A stretch of 64,000 bases of DNA from Candidatus Gastranaerophilales bacterium (GTDB taxonomy: Bacteria > Cyanobacteriota > Vampirovibrionia > Gastranaerophilales > Gastranaerophilaceae): NCBI GenBank assembly GCA_944325595.1, contig CALVAQ010000008.1:1-64000 (forward strand), given 5' to 3'. Made by a program: the position numbers and the translations under genes. Positions 34,547 to 43,060 of the stretch are shown in pieces; the stretch's first letter is position 1, and each line of letters begins with the position of its first letter. A model generated the notes under the pieces. It saw nothing but the letters and a program-made list of their open reading frames with translations. It did no database searches and was not told the origin of the DNA.

Positions 34547-35218
34547 ATGGCACCAACAAACAGAAAAACAAAACAGACATTGGCGCTTTTTATAGTTACA
34601 TTTTTAATTTCACTTATTGTGATTACTTACTTTATAAAAAGTTTTTCTCCGAATGTAGATGTTGAAATAGGAGGAGAAGAAGAACTGCAGCAAACAACGG
34701 ACAGCTCCGACTCGGAAAGTGACGTAAAAAAAGCTATCGACGACAGATTGAGATGGATTCAGCTTGAAGACAATATGCCCGGCGCTGCAAAAAGAGAAGA
34801 CGGACAAACTTCTGATGAAGTTACATACCAGAACTCAAAAGTTCGCACACCTGAAGAAATTGCAGAAGACATAAACAACTCTGCGGAATCAAATCAACAT
34901 ACAGAAAAAGAGATGAAACCTATTGAGTTGAACAGTTCTGTTCACAAAAACACTTTGCCGCCGCCGGTTCCGGCAGCTCCGCAGGCAGAACCGCCCAAAA
35001 TGTCAAAAGTTTATGTCGGTTCATATCCGACAATAGAGCAGGCTATTCAGGCACAAAACCAGCTTATGAATTTGTCGGCTTCCGTCAGCCCGTTTGTCAA
35101 AGAAGTCAACGGCACATATGTCCTTCAAGCCGGTTCTTACGCAAATCCGAGCAAAGCAGAAGCTGTTTCAAGGGAAATAAACTCTCTTGGTTTCCATGCA
35201 AGAGTGGTAAAAGAATAA
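34547..35218 (+). CDS. SPOR-domain membrane protein
   Basis: A 223-residue inner-membrane protein: one span at about 11-30, an acidic low-complexity periplasmic linker, a Pro-rich hinge (PPPVPAAPQAEPP) and a C-terminal SPOR domain (about 150-223), KVYVGSYPTIEQAIQAQNQL with the matching half VLQAGSYANPSKAEAV. SPOR domains bind denuded peptidoglycan at division sites. AGGAG lies 8 bases before ATG 34547, which is preferred over the TTG one codon earlier. Last gene of the HEAT-queC-DUF366-SPOR operon. Confidence 0.85.
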   Translation: MAPTNRKTKQTLALFIVTFLISLIVITYFIKSFSPNVDVEIGGEEELQQTTDSSDSESDVKKAIDDRLRWIQLEDNMPGAAKREDGQTSDEVTYQNSKVRTPEEIAEDINNSAESNQHTEKEMKPIELNSSVHKNTLPPPVPAAPQAEPPKMSKVYVGSYPTIEQAIQAQNQLMNLSASVSPFVKEVNGTYVLQAGSYANPSKAEAVSREINSLGFHARVVKE

Positions 35219-35261
35219 ATCTTTGTTAACAAAAATTAAAAAATACTGAAAATATTGAGAC

Positions 35262-35293
35262 AAAACCCGATATCTGCGTTGACATCGGGTTTT
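35262..35293 (+). terminator. Terminator after the queC operon
   Basis: A 10-bp perfect stem, AAAACCCGAT pairing with ATCGGGTTTT, around a 12-base loop, followed by GTTTGCGTTTTT. The loop and right arm contain the -35 box of the next promoter. Confidence 0.8.
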
Positions 35294-35308
35294 GTTTGCG
35301 TTTTTATA
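35279..35308 (+). promoter_or_regulatory. Candidate rpsL promoter inside terminator
   Basis: TTGACA (35279-35284) is followed after 18 bases by TTTATA (35303-35308). The -35 box lies within the terminator loop and right arm. About 160 bases of untranslated leader would precede rpsL. The leader (35309-35468) contains no gene, and a GGAG ribosome binding site ends it. Confidence 0.45.
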
Positions 35309-35468
35309 GAATTGTATCCTTATCGGGAGTACCAGGTTTGTGCTGAACGCTGATTTTCGGTAATGATATGGCGCACGGAACGCCGTTGCAAATTCCGTAA
35401 AACAGGGCTAGGGTGTGTATGCCTCAGCTGAAATAATAATTAATTAATAAATATAATAAGGAGAAAAC

Positions 35469-35849
35469 ATGCCAACAATTGCACAACTGGTTAGAAAAGA
35501 ACGTTCCAGTTTGAAAGATAAAACAAAATCACCGGCTCTTACAAACTGCCCTCAAAGAAGAGGTGTTTGCACAAGAGTCTACACAACTACTCCGAAAAAA
35601 CCTAACTCAGCTTTGAGAAAAGTTGCAAGGGTTAGATTGACTAACGGATTTGAAGTTACATCTTACATTCCGGGTATCGGACACAACCTTCAGGAACACA
35701 GTGTTGTTCTTATCAGAGGCGGCAGGGTAAAAGACCTTCCGGGTGTCAGATATCACATTGTCAGAGGCACTCTTGATACTGCAGGTGTTGCAAACAGAGC
35801 ACAGAGCAGATCAAAATACGGTGCAAAAAAAGCTAAACAAGGCAAATAA
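35469..35849 (+). CDS. rpsL: 30S ribosomal protein S12
   Basis: A 126-residue S12 with the conserved [20 protein letters not shown] and [28 protein letters not shown] segments. The Lys-Lys-Pro-Asn stretch that decides streptomycin response has the wild-type KKPNSALRK form. AAGGAG lies 6 bases before the ATG. First gene of a short str-type operon. Confidence 0.98.
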   Translation: MPTIAQLVRKERSSLKDKTKSPALTNCPQRRGVCTRVYTTTPKKPNSALRKVARVRLTNGFEVTSYIPGIGHNLQEHSVVLIRGGRVKDLPGVRYHIVRGTLDTAGVANRAQSRSKYGAKKAKQGK

Positions 35850-35868
35850 TTAGGAAAGGAACGTTAAG

Positions 35869-36339
35869 ATGTCAAGAAGAAATAAACCGCCGAAAAGAAT
35901 ACCGGCACCTGATGCAATTTACAACAGTGTAGATATTGCAAAATTTATCAACAGACTTATGAGACGCGGTAAAAAATCTATTGCGGAAAAGATTTTCTAC
36001 CAGACAATGGAAAATATTCAGGCAAAAACAAAAGAAGATCCTATCGAAGTCTTCAAAAAAGCTTTGACAAACACTACTCCGCTTCTGGAAGTTAAAGCAA
36101 GAAGAATCGGTGGTTCTACATATCAGGTTCCTGTTGAAGTTAAACCTGACAGAGGTATGGGAATGGCTTCTACATGGATGATTGATGCAGCAAAGAAAAG
36201 ACACGGAAAATCAATGATTGAAAAATTGACAGCCGAGTTCCTTGATGCATCAAACGGTCAGGGTGCAGCCTGCAAAAAACGTGAAGATACTCACAAAATG
36301 GCTGAAGCAAACAAAGCTTTTGCTCATTACAGATATTAA
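35869..36339 (+). CDS. rpsG: 30S ribosomal protein S7
   Basis: A 156-residue S7, standard length, with KFINRLMRRGKKSIAEKI, VKARRIGGSTYQVPVEV and REDTHKMAEANKAFAHYR. GGAAAGGAACG precedes the ATG. It is the last gene of the transcript: a terminator follows, and fusA and tuf, its usual neighbours, are absent. Confidence 0.98.
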   Translation: MSRRNKPPKRIPAPDAIYNSVDIAKFINRLMRRGKKSIAEKIFYQTMENIQAKTKEDPIEVFKKALTNTTPLLEVKARRIGGSTYQVPVEVKPDRGMGMASTWMIDAAKKRHGKSMIEKLTAEFLDASNGQGAACKKREDTHKMAEANKAFAHYRY

Positions 36340-36360
36340 TATCTTAAATTTATATACAAA

Positions 36361-36385
36361 AAGAGTCCTGATTTTCAGGGCTCTT
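36361..36385 (+). terminator. Terminator after rpsG
   Basis: AAGAGTCCTG pairs with CAGGGCTCTT (one T-G wobble) around ATTTT, followed by T residues. Confidence 0.85.
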
Positions 36386-36465
36386 TCTGTTTGTAAAAAG
36401 TTTTAAAAATCGTTAAATATTTTAACCAAATAGCCCGCAGCCCCGTTATCTGCTAAAATATTGCT

Positions 36466-38568
36466 ATGTCTAAGATACTTTTCGTTTCAGATGACGAAAC
36501 AAAGAAAAACATAATATCAAAAGCACTGGCAAAATCAACAAATGCCCTGTTATCAACTACAGATGAACAGGCTGTTATCAATTATGTCGAAAAAGGGCAG
36601 ATTGATATGATTATTGTTGACGAAGACACAAAAGAGCCGGATGTTCTTATTTTGTGTAAAAAGCTTCATTCCGCAGCTATAAAAGCAAATGTTGCAATCC
36701 TTGCAGTTGTAAACCAAAATACAGACAATACAGAGCTTTTGAAATTTGCAAATGTTTATGTAACAAAACCGATAAATGAAAAAATTCTCACATCATGCAT
36801 AAACGGAAGCCTGAAACTCAAAAAAGCAATTGACACGCTGTCAATGAACAACAATGAACTCGCAAAAAGTCTGTATCAGCTGGATGTTTTGTACAACACA
36901 TCAACCCAGCTGGCAGGTTCTCTGGACAAGCAAAAGCTCATAAATATTATGATTGACGGTCTTGAAAAGAGTCTGAGCTTTTCACTTTCTTATGTTCTTG
37001 TTTTTAATGATGAACACAATATTGACCTGATAATAAATTCGCTTTACGGTATCTCTCCGAGACTTGAACACTCTTTGAAACTCCGTGCAATTCTGAGCTA
37101 CAGAGCGCTTTTTGACAAAAAGAGGATACCTTATGACCTGAATGTAAATGACATAAAGGTAATAAAGAACATAAAACAGCCTATAGAAGAATATGATTTG
37201 AATATTCTGAAGTTCGACAATCTGTTTGCTCCGATAAATATCGGTGAAAAATTTTTCGGGCTGATTGAAGTATTCAGAGAGAATGATTATTCGCAGGAGG
37301 ACACGACCTGTTTTCAAACACTGGCAAGACAGGTATCTCTGCCGTTGGAAAACGCATCCTTGTATGAAGAAATCAAAAACACCAACACAAAACTGGAAAA
37401 ACTCGAAAGGCTGAAATCCGAGTTTATATCTATTGTGTCTCATGAATTGAGAACACCTCTTACCGCAATAAAAAACTCGCTTGAAATATGCTTGAGCGGT
37501 AAAGCAGGAGAAGTCAGCTCAATCACCGACAAATTTTTGAATATGGCAAAAAGAAATGTAACAAGACTCTCGGGCATAATAAATGACCTTTTGGATTTAT
37601 CAAAAGTCGAAGCGGGAAAAATGGATTTCAAATTTGAAAAAACCAGCATAAACACTCCGGTTGAGTTTATAAAAAACACATTTGAAAACGTAGCTAAAGA
37701 CAAAAAAATTGATTTAATCTTTGAAAAAGAAGAAAACATTGCCCAAACCTATATCGATACACAGAGAATTGAGCAGGTAGTATCAAATCTGGTTTCTAAT
37801 GCAATAAAATTCACAAACGAAAACGGAAAAATAATAATAAAAACAGAAAACATAACAGAAAAAGATATAGACAAGTCTCTTCTTATCGGTGCAGAAAACA
37901 TTACTTTCTATCCTAACTATATAAAAGTTTCCGTAAAGGACAGCGGTATAGGCATTGCGCCTGAGGATCAAAAGAAAGTGTTTGACCAGTTCCAGCAGAT
38001 AGAAAACTCCTTGAACCGACAAACCGGAGGAACGGGGCTGGGGCTGCCTATTGCAAAACAGCTCATTGAGGCACATAAGGGTTTTATATGGGTGGAAAGT
38101 GAACTGAACAGGGGAACAACATTTTCTTTTGTGATACCTGTTTTGACAGAAAAAGACAAGTTTTTGATAGATTTTGACAAAGATATAGCAAAGGCAAAAA
38201 CCTGCGGACATACAATTCTGTTTTTGCTTGTTGAAGAAGACAAAAATACCCAAAGTTCATTTATAAAAGATATAAAAGAAGACAAAATTTCCATAATCAG
38301 AAAAACAGCGAATACAAAAGAAATATATTATGAAGAAAACGGAAAGAATTATCTGGCAATAACAATGCCCGAAGCTGACAAGTTTGCACAGAGTTTTATC
38401 GAAAAGAAAATAGACAGTACACTGTATTGTGAAGAAGAAAACACTGACAGCAAAAAATATGATATATTGTATTCAACAGTTCTTTTTCCTGACAAAGGAA
38501 AAGATGCACGGGACTTGATGGAAATCGCAAAAGATTCTTTAAAAAGTAAGGTGGAGGCAGTTTTATAA
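36466..38568 (+). CDS. Hybrid sensor histidine kinase: REC-like, GAF, HisKA, HATPase, tail
   Basis: A 700-residue cytoplasmic kinase. Residues 1-120 are a degenerate receiver (KILFVSDDE, MIIVDED, VTKPIN). A GAF-like domain spans about 145-300. HisKA contains SHELRTPLTAIKNSLEI with the phosphoacceptor His326. The ATPase part has N-box NLVSNAIKF, G1 KDSGIGIAPED, F-box FDQFQQ and G2 GTGLGLPIAK. Residues 565-700 form an extra domain ending FPDKGKDARDLMEIAKDSL, similar to the end of GGDEF domains but without a GGDEF signature. No membrane spans. Its stop overlaps the receiver gene by one base (TAATG). Confidence 0.9.
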   Translation: MSKILFVSDDETKKNIISKALAKSTNALLSTTDEQAVINYVEKGQIDMIIVDEDTKEPDVLILCKKLHSAAIKANVAILAVVNQNTDNTELLKFANVYVTKPINEKILTSCINGSLKLKKAIDTLSMNNNELAKSLYQLDVLYNTSTQLAGSLDKQKLINIMIDGLEKSLSFSLSYVLVFNDEHNIDLIINSLYGISPRLEHSLKLRAILSYRALFDKKRIPYDLNVNDIKVIKNIKQPIEEYDLNILKFDNLFAPINIGEKFFGLIEVFRENDYSQEDTTCFQTLARQVSLPLENASLYEEIKNTNTKLEKLERLKSEFISIVSHELRTPLTAIKNSLEICLSGKAGEVSSITDKFLNMAKRNVTRLSGIINDLLDLSKVEAGKMDFKFEKTSINTPVEFIKNTFENVAKDKKIDLIFEKEENIAQTYIDTQRIEQVVSNLVSNAIKFTNENGKIIIKTENITEKDIDKSLLIGAENITFYPNYIKVSVKDSGIGIAPEDQKKVFDQFQQIENSLNRQTGGTGLGLPIAKQLIEAHKGFIWVESELNRGTTFSFVIPVLTEKDKFLIDFDKDIAKAKTCGHTILFLLVEEDKNTQSSFIKDIKEDKISIIRKTANTKEIYYEENGKNYLAITMPEADKFAQSFIEKKIDSTLYCEEENTDSKKYDILYSTVLFPDKGKDARDLMEIAKDSLKSKVEAVL

Positions 38569-38942
38569 TGGGTGATGCAAAAAAAATCCTTATCGTCGAT
38601 GATGAACAGGATATCGTAGAAACACTTAAATTTATGCTCGAGGCTCAGGGCTATGAGTGTTTTTGTGCATATGACGGAGAAGCGGGGCTCAATATGGCAA
38701 AAGAAATCATGCCTGATTTGATGATTCTGGATGTTATGATGCCAAAGATTAACGGATACAAAATCAGCCGTCTTCTTAAATATGATACAAAATACAAAGA
38801 TATTCCGATTATTATGGTCACAGCCCGTTCTCAGGAAGATGACAAAATTATCGGACAGGAAACAGGGGTAAACGAATATATTACAAAGCCGTTCGAACTG
38901 GATGATGTAATAAACAGAGTAAACAAATATCTAAATGACTAA
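38568..38942 (+). CDS. Single-domain response regulator
   Basis: A 124-residue CheY-like receiver without output domain. The acidic pocket (Asp11, Asp12), phosphoacceptor Asp55 (LMILDVMMP), Thr85 and Lys107 (YITKPF) are all present, so it should be phosphorylatable. It is translationally coupled to the kinase and 15 bases upstream of the GspE-like gene, which suggests it passes the signal to that protein or to the HD protein. Confidence 0.93.
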   Translation: MGDAKKILIVDDEQDIVETLKFMLEAQGYECFCAYDGEAGLNMAKEIMPDLMILDVMMPKINGYKISRLLKYDTKYKDIPIIMVTARSQEDDKIIGQETGVNEYITKPFELDDVINRVNKYLND

Positions 38943-38957
38943 AATCGAAAGGCAATC

Positions 38958-40352
38958 ATGGAGTTTGTCAGAAACAAAACACTTGAAAAGCTCAAATATG
39001 ACCTCGTAAGAGACAATATAATCAAATACGAGGACTTGGAGACTGCTGAACAGGTAGCAGCTGCCCAGAATGTAAATATTGGACAGGTATTGATTTCATC
39101 GGGGATTATCACGGAGGATGCTTTGCTGAAATTTCTTGAAAACAAACTGCACATTCCTTATGTAAACCTTGATGACTACTCGTTAGACAAAAAATGCCTG
39201 AGTTACATTAATCTGAACAATGCTCAAAAATATAAAGTCATCCCGCTTTTCAAAATAGAAGGTATTTTGACTGTCGCAATGTCTGATCCGCTCGATTTGT
39301 TTGCTATAGACAAAATAGTCGAAGATGCAAAATGTGAAATAGAGCCTGTTATTTCATCGGAAAATGCTGTAATGAAAAAGATTGAAGAATACTACCACAG
39401 CAGCAGTTCCGTTGGACAGATTTTTATTGATGAAAACAAACAAAAATACGACTGGCGAGAAATATTGAACAACGAAGACCTGTCTTCCGGAATGTCGGAT
39501 GAATATATTCAAAAAATTATACGTGCAATACTGAAACAGGCAATATCAGACGATATCCATGAACTGTTTTTTGAACATGTACCAAACGGATTGAGCGTAA
39601 CTTTCAGGAAAGAGTCACAGAACATTTCCGCAGGAGAAATACCAGCCATACTTGTATCTGCTTTTATTGCAAAGCTAAAAACTCTTTCAAACCTTGACCC
39701 CACTGTATCAGAGCTTCCGCAGCTCGGCAAACTGAGCTTTAAAGTAGAAGACATAGCTTTGATTGCCAGTATTTCTGCATTCCCGACAATACACGGCGAA
39801 AGAATTTCAATAAAAATATATAAACCGCCAAAACAATTAGCAGAAATCGGTATGGATTCAAAGAAAATCACTACCATCAGAAATGCAATGCAAAAACCGG
39901 GTATTGTTCTTGTCTGCGGCTCAGGCTTGAGCGGAAAAACACATTTGATATATTCAATACTGCTTGACACAGCAGTTGAAAACAAAAACGTAATGACAAT
40001 TGAGTCCATTACAAAATATAACCTTGAAAACGTAAATCAATGCGAACTCAATGAGCATATTGGCTTTAATCTGGATAAGGCAATGCGTTTTATAGAATTT
40101 CAGTCACCGGATATACTTTATTTTGAAGGTATAAACACAAAAGAAGGGCTGGATTATTTTACGTCACTTGTGTTTAAGGACAAAACACTTATTACGGAAT
40201 TTCTGGCAGAAAACATCGCCGATTTGATGAAAAAACTATCTATCAGTGATTTTTCTATGTTTAAATCTATGCTTTCGTGCTTAATATTTATACACAACAA
40301 AAAAAGTATAGAAGTCTTTGACAAACCCGCACTGGAAAAATATTTCGGATAA
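38958..40352 (+). CDS. Degenerate GspE/PilB-like ATPase with MshEN domain
   Basis: A 464-residue protein laid out as a type II secretion/type IV pilus ATPase. The N-terminal MshEN-type region (about 10-75) shows GQVLISSGIITEDALLKFLE and LHIPYVNL, with Asn where c-di-GMP-binding versions have Arg. The second half has a loose Walker A, CGSGLSGKTH (Lys about 327), but the Walker B region reads DILYFEGIN instead of the usual GExRD and the zinc-binding Cys cluster is missing. Probably a binding or regulatory relative, not an active motor. Confidence 0.8.
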   Translation: MEFVRNKTLEKLKYDLVRDNIIKYEDLETAEQVAAAQNVNIGQVLISSGIITEDALLKFLENKLHIPYVNLDDYSLDKKCLSYINLNNAQKYKVIPLFKIEGILTVAMSDPLDLFAIDKIVEDAKCEIEPVISSENAVMKKIEEYYHSSSSVGQIFIDENKQKYDWREILNNEDLSSGMSDEYIQKIIRAILKQAISDDIHELFFEHVPNGLSVTFRKESQNISAGEIPAILVSAFIAKLKTLSNLDPTVSELPQLGKLSFKVEDIALIASISAFPTIHGERISIKIYKPPKQLAEIGMDSKKITTIRNAMQKPGIVLVCGSGLSGKTHLIYSILLDTAVENKNVMTIESITKYNLENVNQCELNEHIGFNLDKAMRFIEFQSPDILYFEGINTKEGLDYFTSLVFKDKTLITEFLAENIADLMKKLSISDFSMFKSMLSCLIFIHNKKSIEVFDKPALEKYFG

Positions 40353-40480
40353 AAATCTTTACGTTTTAAAAATATTTTTTGTAAAAATATATTAACAATT
40401 CCTAAAAATCGGTAAATTCATAAGAAAAAAAACTTTTTATTATTATATAGGAAACCGAAGGAAAAAAGGAATAGTTAATT

Positions 40481-41002
40481 TTGGCACCAAATGTTGAAAA
40501 AATTACAGTTCAACAAGCGGCAGGTGATATTACAAAAGGCAAAGCACCTGAAACAACTGTTGACAATAGCAAGATAGAAGTCTTTACCCTGGGCTCGGGA
40601 TTTCTGTATAATCCCGCACAGGTAAAAGAAAAGACCTCTGCTCCTTTGTTCGGAAACATTACAGGAACAACACAACTTCCGGAACAGCAGTCTGTATCGA
40701 CTCCGCTGTTCGGTTCAAACATTGTGGTTGATAAACAGCCTCAAACTACAAAAGTTGAAACAATACAATCAAAGCCGGAAGCATTTGCGGCACTTGCAGA
40801 TTGGAAAACCTATCTGAACAAGATAAAATACGGTGTAAATAAACTGGATGCGGTAATCGATGCCGGTTCTTTAAATATCTTAAATGAATACGGCATAGAC
40901 AAAACAGAAATTGCCGATATATACAGAGCAAATCCCAGACTGAGAGCAATAATAAGCCAGATGTATGAAATGGCTTTGCAATCAGGGATTGAAACTGCAT
41001 AA
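40481..41002 (+). CDS. Unknown protein in signalling operon, 173 aa
   Basis: The frame is open from a TTG (TTGGCACCAAATGTT) with AAGGAATAG upstream; there is no in-frame ATG before the last 15 residues, so TTG is the best start. The first 105 residues are low-complexity and Thr/Gln-rich with two similar APLFGN/TPLFGS motifs, probably disordered. The C-terminal 65 residues are a compact helical domain (WKTYLNKIKYGVNKLDAVID...). No family recognised. Located 18 bases before the HD gene. Confidence 0.65.
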   Translation: MAPNVEKITVQQAAGDITKGKAPETTVDNSKIEVFTLGSGFLYNPAQVKEKTSAPLFGNITGTTQLPEQQSVSTPLFGSNIVVDKQPQTTKVETIQSKPEAFAALADWKTYLNKIKYGVNKLDAVIDAGSLNILNEYGIDKTEIADIYRANPRLRAIISQMYEMALQSGIETA

Positions 41003-41020
41003 ACAACAGGGGAATTAGGA

Positions 41021-41572
41021 ATGACTATTAATATCAAAGATGCATTGCATTATGAAAATTTGAAAACAATCAAATATACACATCTTGCTACAACTATCGT
41101 TTATGCAAGAGCCATTGCAGAAGTACTTGGATATTCAAAAGAAGAAATCCATGTTATAGAAGTCGGAGCTTCTTTGCATGATATCGGAAAATCCTTTATA
41201 CCTCCGTCTATCTTGAATAAAAAAGGCAGACTGAGCAAAGAGGAAAGAGAAATAATAAATCTTCATGCAGTAATCGGTTATGAAATACTAAAATCAGCAG
41301 GCTACGGCGTAAACGTGGCAGAAATCGCAAGAGATCACCACAATCCGATGTCAAAAAATCCAATGGCACAGATTGTCAGAGCAGCTGATATTTATTCTGC
41401 AATGAGAGAAGAACGCTCATACAAAAAAGCGAAAACTCATGAAGAAGCAATGGAAGTTTTGAGAGCATCAAGAGTTCCTCAAAATATTCTGGATGCGCTT
41501 GACAAAAGATACGGCAAAAAGACTGTAACAAATCCTATTCAAAGCTTTTCAGTTCAAACTGCAATTGCTTAA
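41021..41572 (+). CDS. HD-domain phosphohydrolase related to HD-GYP
   Basis: A 183-residue HD protein. His21, and His53-Asp54 in SLHDIGKSFIPPSILNKKG, supply the metal site; LHAVIGYEILKSAG and DHHN continue the HD-GYP pattern. The GYP loop itself is deleted: DHHNPMSKNPMAQIVRAADI replaces the usual WDGxGYP stretch. AADIYSAMREERSYKKAKTHEEAM matches the end of HD-GYP proteins. So a nucleotide phosphodiesterase of altered specificity, or a signalling HDOD-like role, is possible. Its last 38 bases overlap the convergent TPR gene. Confidence 0.82.
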   Translation: MTINIKDALHYENLKTIKYTHLATTIVYARAIAEVLGYSKEEIHVIEVGASLHDIGKSFIPPSILNKKGRLSKEEREIINLHAVIGYEILKSAGYGVNVAEIARDHHNPMSKNPMAQIVRAADIYSAMREERSYKKAKTHEEAMEVLRASRVPQNILDALDKRYGKKTVTNPIQSFSVQTAIA

Positions 41573-42461
41573 GATCGGTTGAAAGGGTTTCATAGTTGTT
41601 CATAGCTTCTTTAAGGTGATATTGATATTGCTCTGTATCGCCAAGTTCCTTATAGACATGTGCTATAGTATAGTTGACTTCTCCGTTGTAGGGATTGTTT
41701 TTTATTGCTGTTTGCAATAGTTTTAGTGCTGTTTTGAGGTTATTATTTTTTGCATAAAGTTTTGACAATATTACGTATGCGCCATCGTCCTTGGGGTTCA
41801 ACTCCAGTGTCTTTTTCAGACACTGTTCTGCTTTTTGGGAGTCACCTTCATCAAAATATATCGAACCGAGATTGAAATATGCCCAGCTGTAATCGGGAGA
41901 AAGCTCAAGCACTTTTTCGTAATGCTTTATGCAGTTTTCTCTGTCGCCGGTTTTATCAAGTTCATATGCAAGATAAAAATGTGCAAGATAATCATCCGGA
42001 TTTAAATCAATAGCAGTTTTGAGACATTTTATTGCTGTTTGATGTTCCTGTTTTTTGGAATACAGATATCCGAGATTAAAATAGCTGTTTTCATCGTCTT
42101 CTTCAAGCTGCAAAACTCTTTTAAAAAGCGGTATTGCCATGTCAAACTCACCGGACTGCAAATATGCATAACCGAGATTGTACAAAAAATCTGGTTCATT
42201 CGGACTGATATTAAGTGCATTCTGATAAGAAATTATAGCTTTTTCAAATTCTTTCAGATTTTCAAGAACAATTCCTGCATTGTAGTGCAGTCTCGGGTCT
42301 TCAGGAAAACGTTTCAACAGATAATAAAGTTGTTTGAGAGCTTCTTCATTAAACCCGTTGTTCATAAATTCAACCGCAAGCTCCCGTCTGGTCTTGAAAT
42401 CAGTAGGGTCTTTCTCCAGCCTTGCGTTTAACTCTTTTATTTTATCGAGATTGTTATCCAT
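41535..42461 (-). CDS. TPR-repeat protein
   Basis: A 308-residue soluble protein with about seven tetratricopeptide repeats from residue 20 to 290, for example AIISYQNALNISPNEPDFLYNLGYAY and CIKHYEKVLELSPDYSWAYFNLGSIYFDEG in part. A protein-interaction scaffold. The final codons lie inside the 3' end of the convergent HD gene. The overlapping stretch is read in both directions. No signal peptide. Confidence 0.9.
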   Translation of the reverse strand: MDNNLDKIKELNARLEKDPTDFKTRRELAVEFMNNGFNEEALKQLYYLLKRFPEDPRLHYNAGIVLENLKEFEKAIISYQNALNISPNEPDFLYNLGYAYLQSGEFDMAIPLFKRVLQLEEDDENSYFNLGYLYSKKQEHQTAIKCLKTAIDLNPDDYLAHFYLAYELDKTGDRENCIKHYEKVLELSPDYSWAYFNLGSIYFDEGDSQKAEQCLKKTLELNPKDDGAYVILSKLYAKNNNLKTALKLLQTAIKNNPYNGEVNYTIAHVYKELGDTEQYQYHLKEAMNNYETLSTDLKQLQFELKSFE

Positions 42462-42472
42462 AGTCTTTCTGC

Positions 42473-42919
42473 TTAAATTTTAAAATTTTGGCTCAATTTA
42501 ACAACAAAATTCTGCGAAGGATATATTACAACATTTTGTCCTTTTTTGAAAATTAAGAACTTCGCAATAAACGGAGTATTTTTACCGGTATACTGTTCCA
42601 GTATTTCCACATCATGTGCGCTTCCGTTAACATCATAGACTATCCCGTCAGAAAGAATCAATGTGCCGCCTCTTCCAAAGAATCTGGCCTTTTTGTTTTT
42701 TAGAATATAAATTTCTGCTTTGCTGTTTTTTGCAAAAACGAGTTTGTCGTTAACGTAAACATCTTTTTTGACAATTGCGTTCAACTTGGAATGCATAGTC
42801 CTTTGCGACTTGTGTCTTTTCAAGCCGAGAACAATCTCTGTTCCCGCAGGAACCGTTGCTGCAAGTGAGGATGCTGTCAGCAATGACAATATTGATATAA
42901 AACACAATAATTTTTTCAT
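42473..42919 (-). CDS. Exported beta-domain protein, VirB10-like pattern
   Basis: A 148-residue exported protein (signal peptide about 1-21, SLAA-T). The mature part opens with PAGTEIVLGLKRHKSQRTM, then KLVFAKNSKAEIYIL and GGTLILSDGIVYDVNG. It matches the GTxV...PKGS...YD order of the domain in 16113-17153 and 31637-32224. No partner domain. It lies 11 bases upstream of the TPR gene in the same direction and may be its operon partner. Confidence 0.65.
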   Translation of the reverse strand: MKKLLCFISILSLLTASSLAATVPAGTEIVLGLKRHKSQRTMHSKLNAIVKKDVYVNDKLVFAKNSKAEIYILKNKKARFFGRGGTLILSDGIVYDVNGSAHDVEILEQYTGKNTPFIAKFLIFKKGQNVVIYPSQNFVVKLSQNFKI

Positions 42920-43060
42920 AAGACCTCAATTTTCCTGTGTCAGCTCATAATTATAATAATATATTATGAACAATTTTACAAAGTGCTAAAAAGATAAATT
43001 AAGCTCACAAGCCAAACTCGCTTCAGAAAAGTCCCAAATAAAGAATAAAATGAATAGACA

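Noticed and set aside
36466-38568. Active diguanylate cyclase at the kinase C-terminus
   Set aside because: The terminal residues resemble the GGDEF fold end, but there is no GG(D/E)EF motif.
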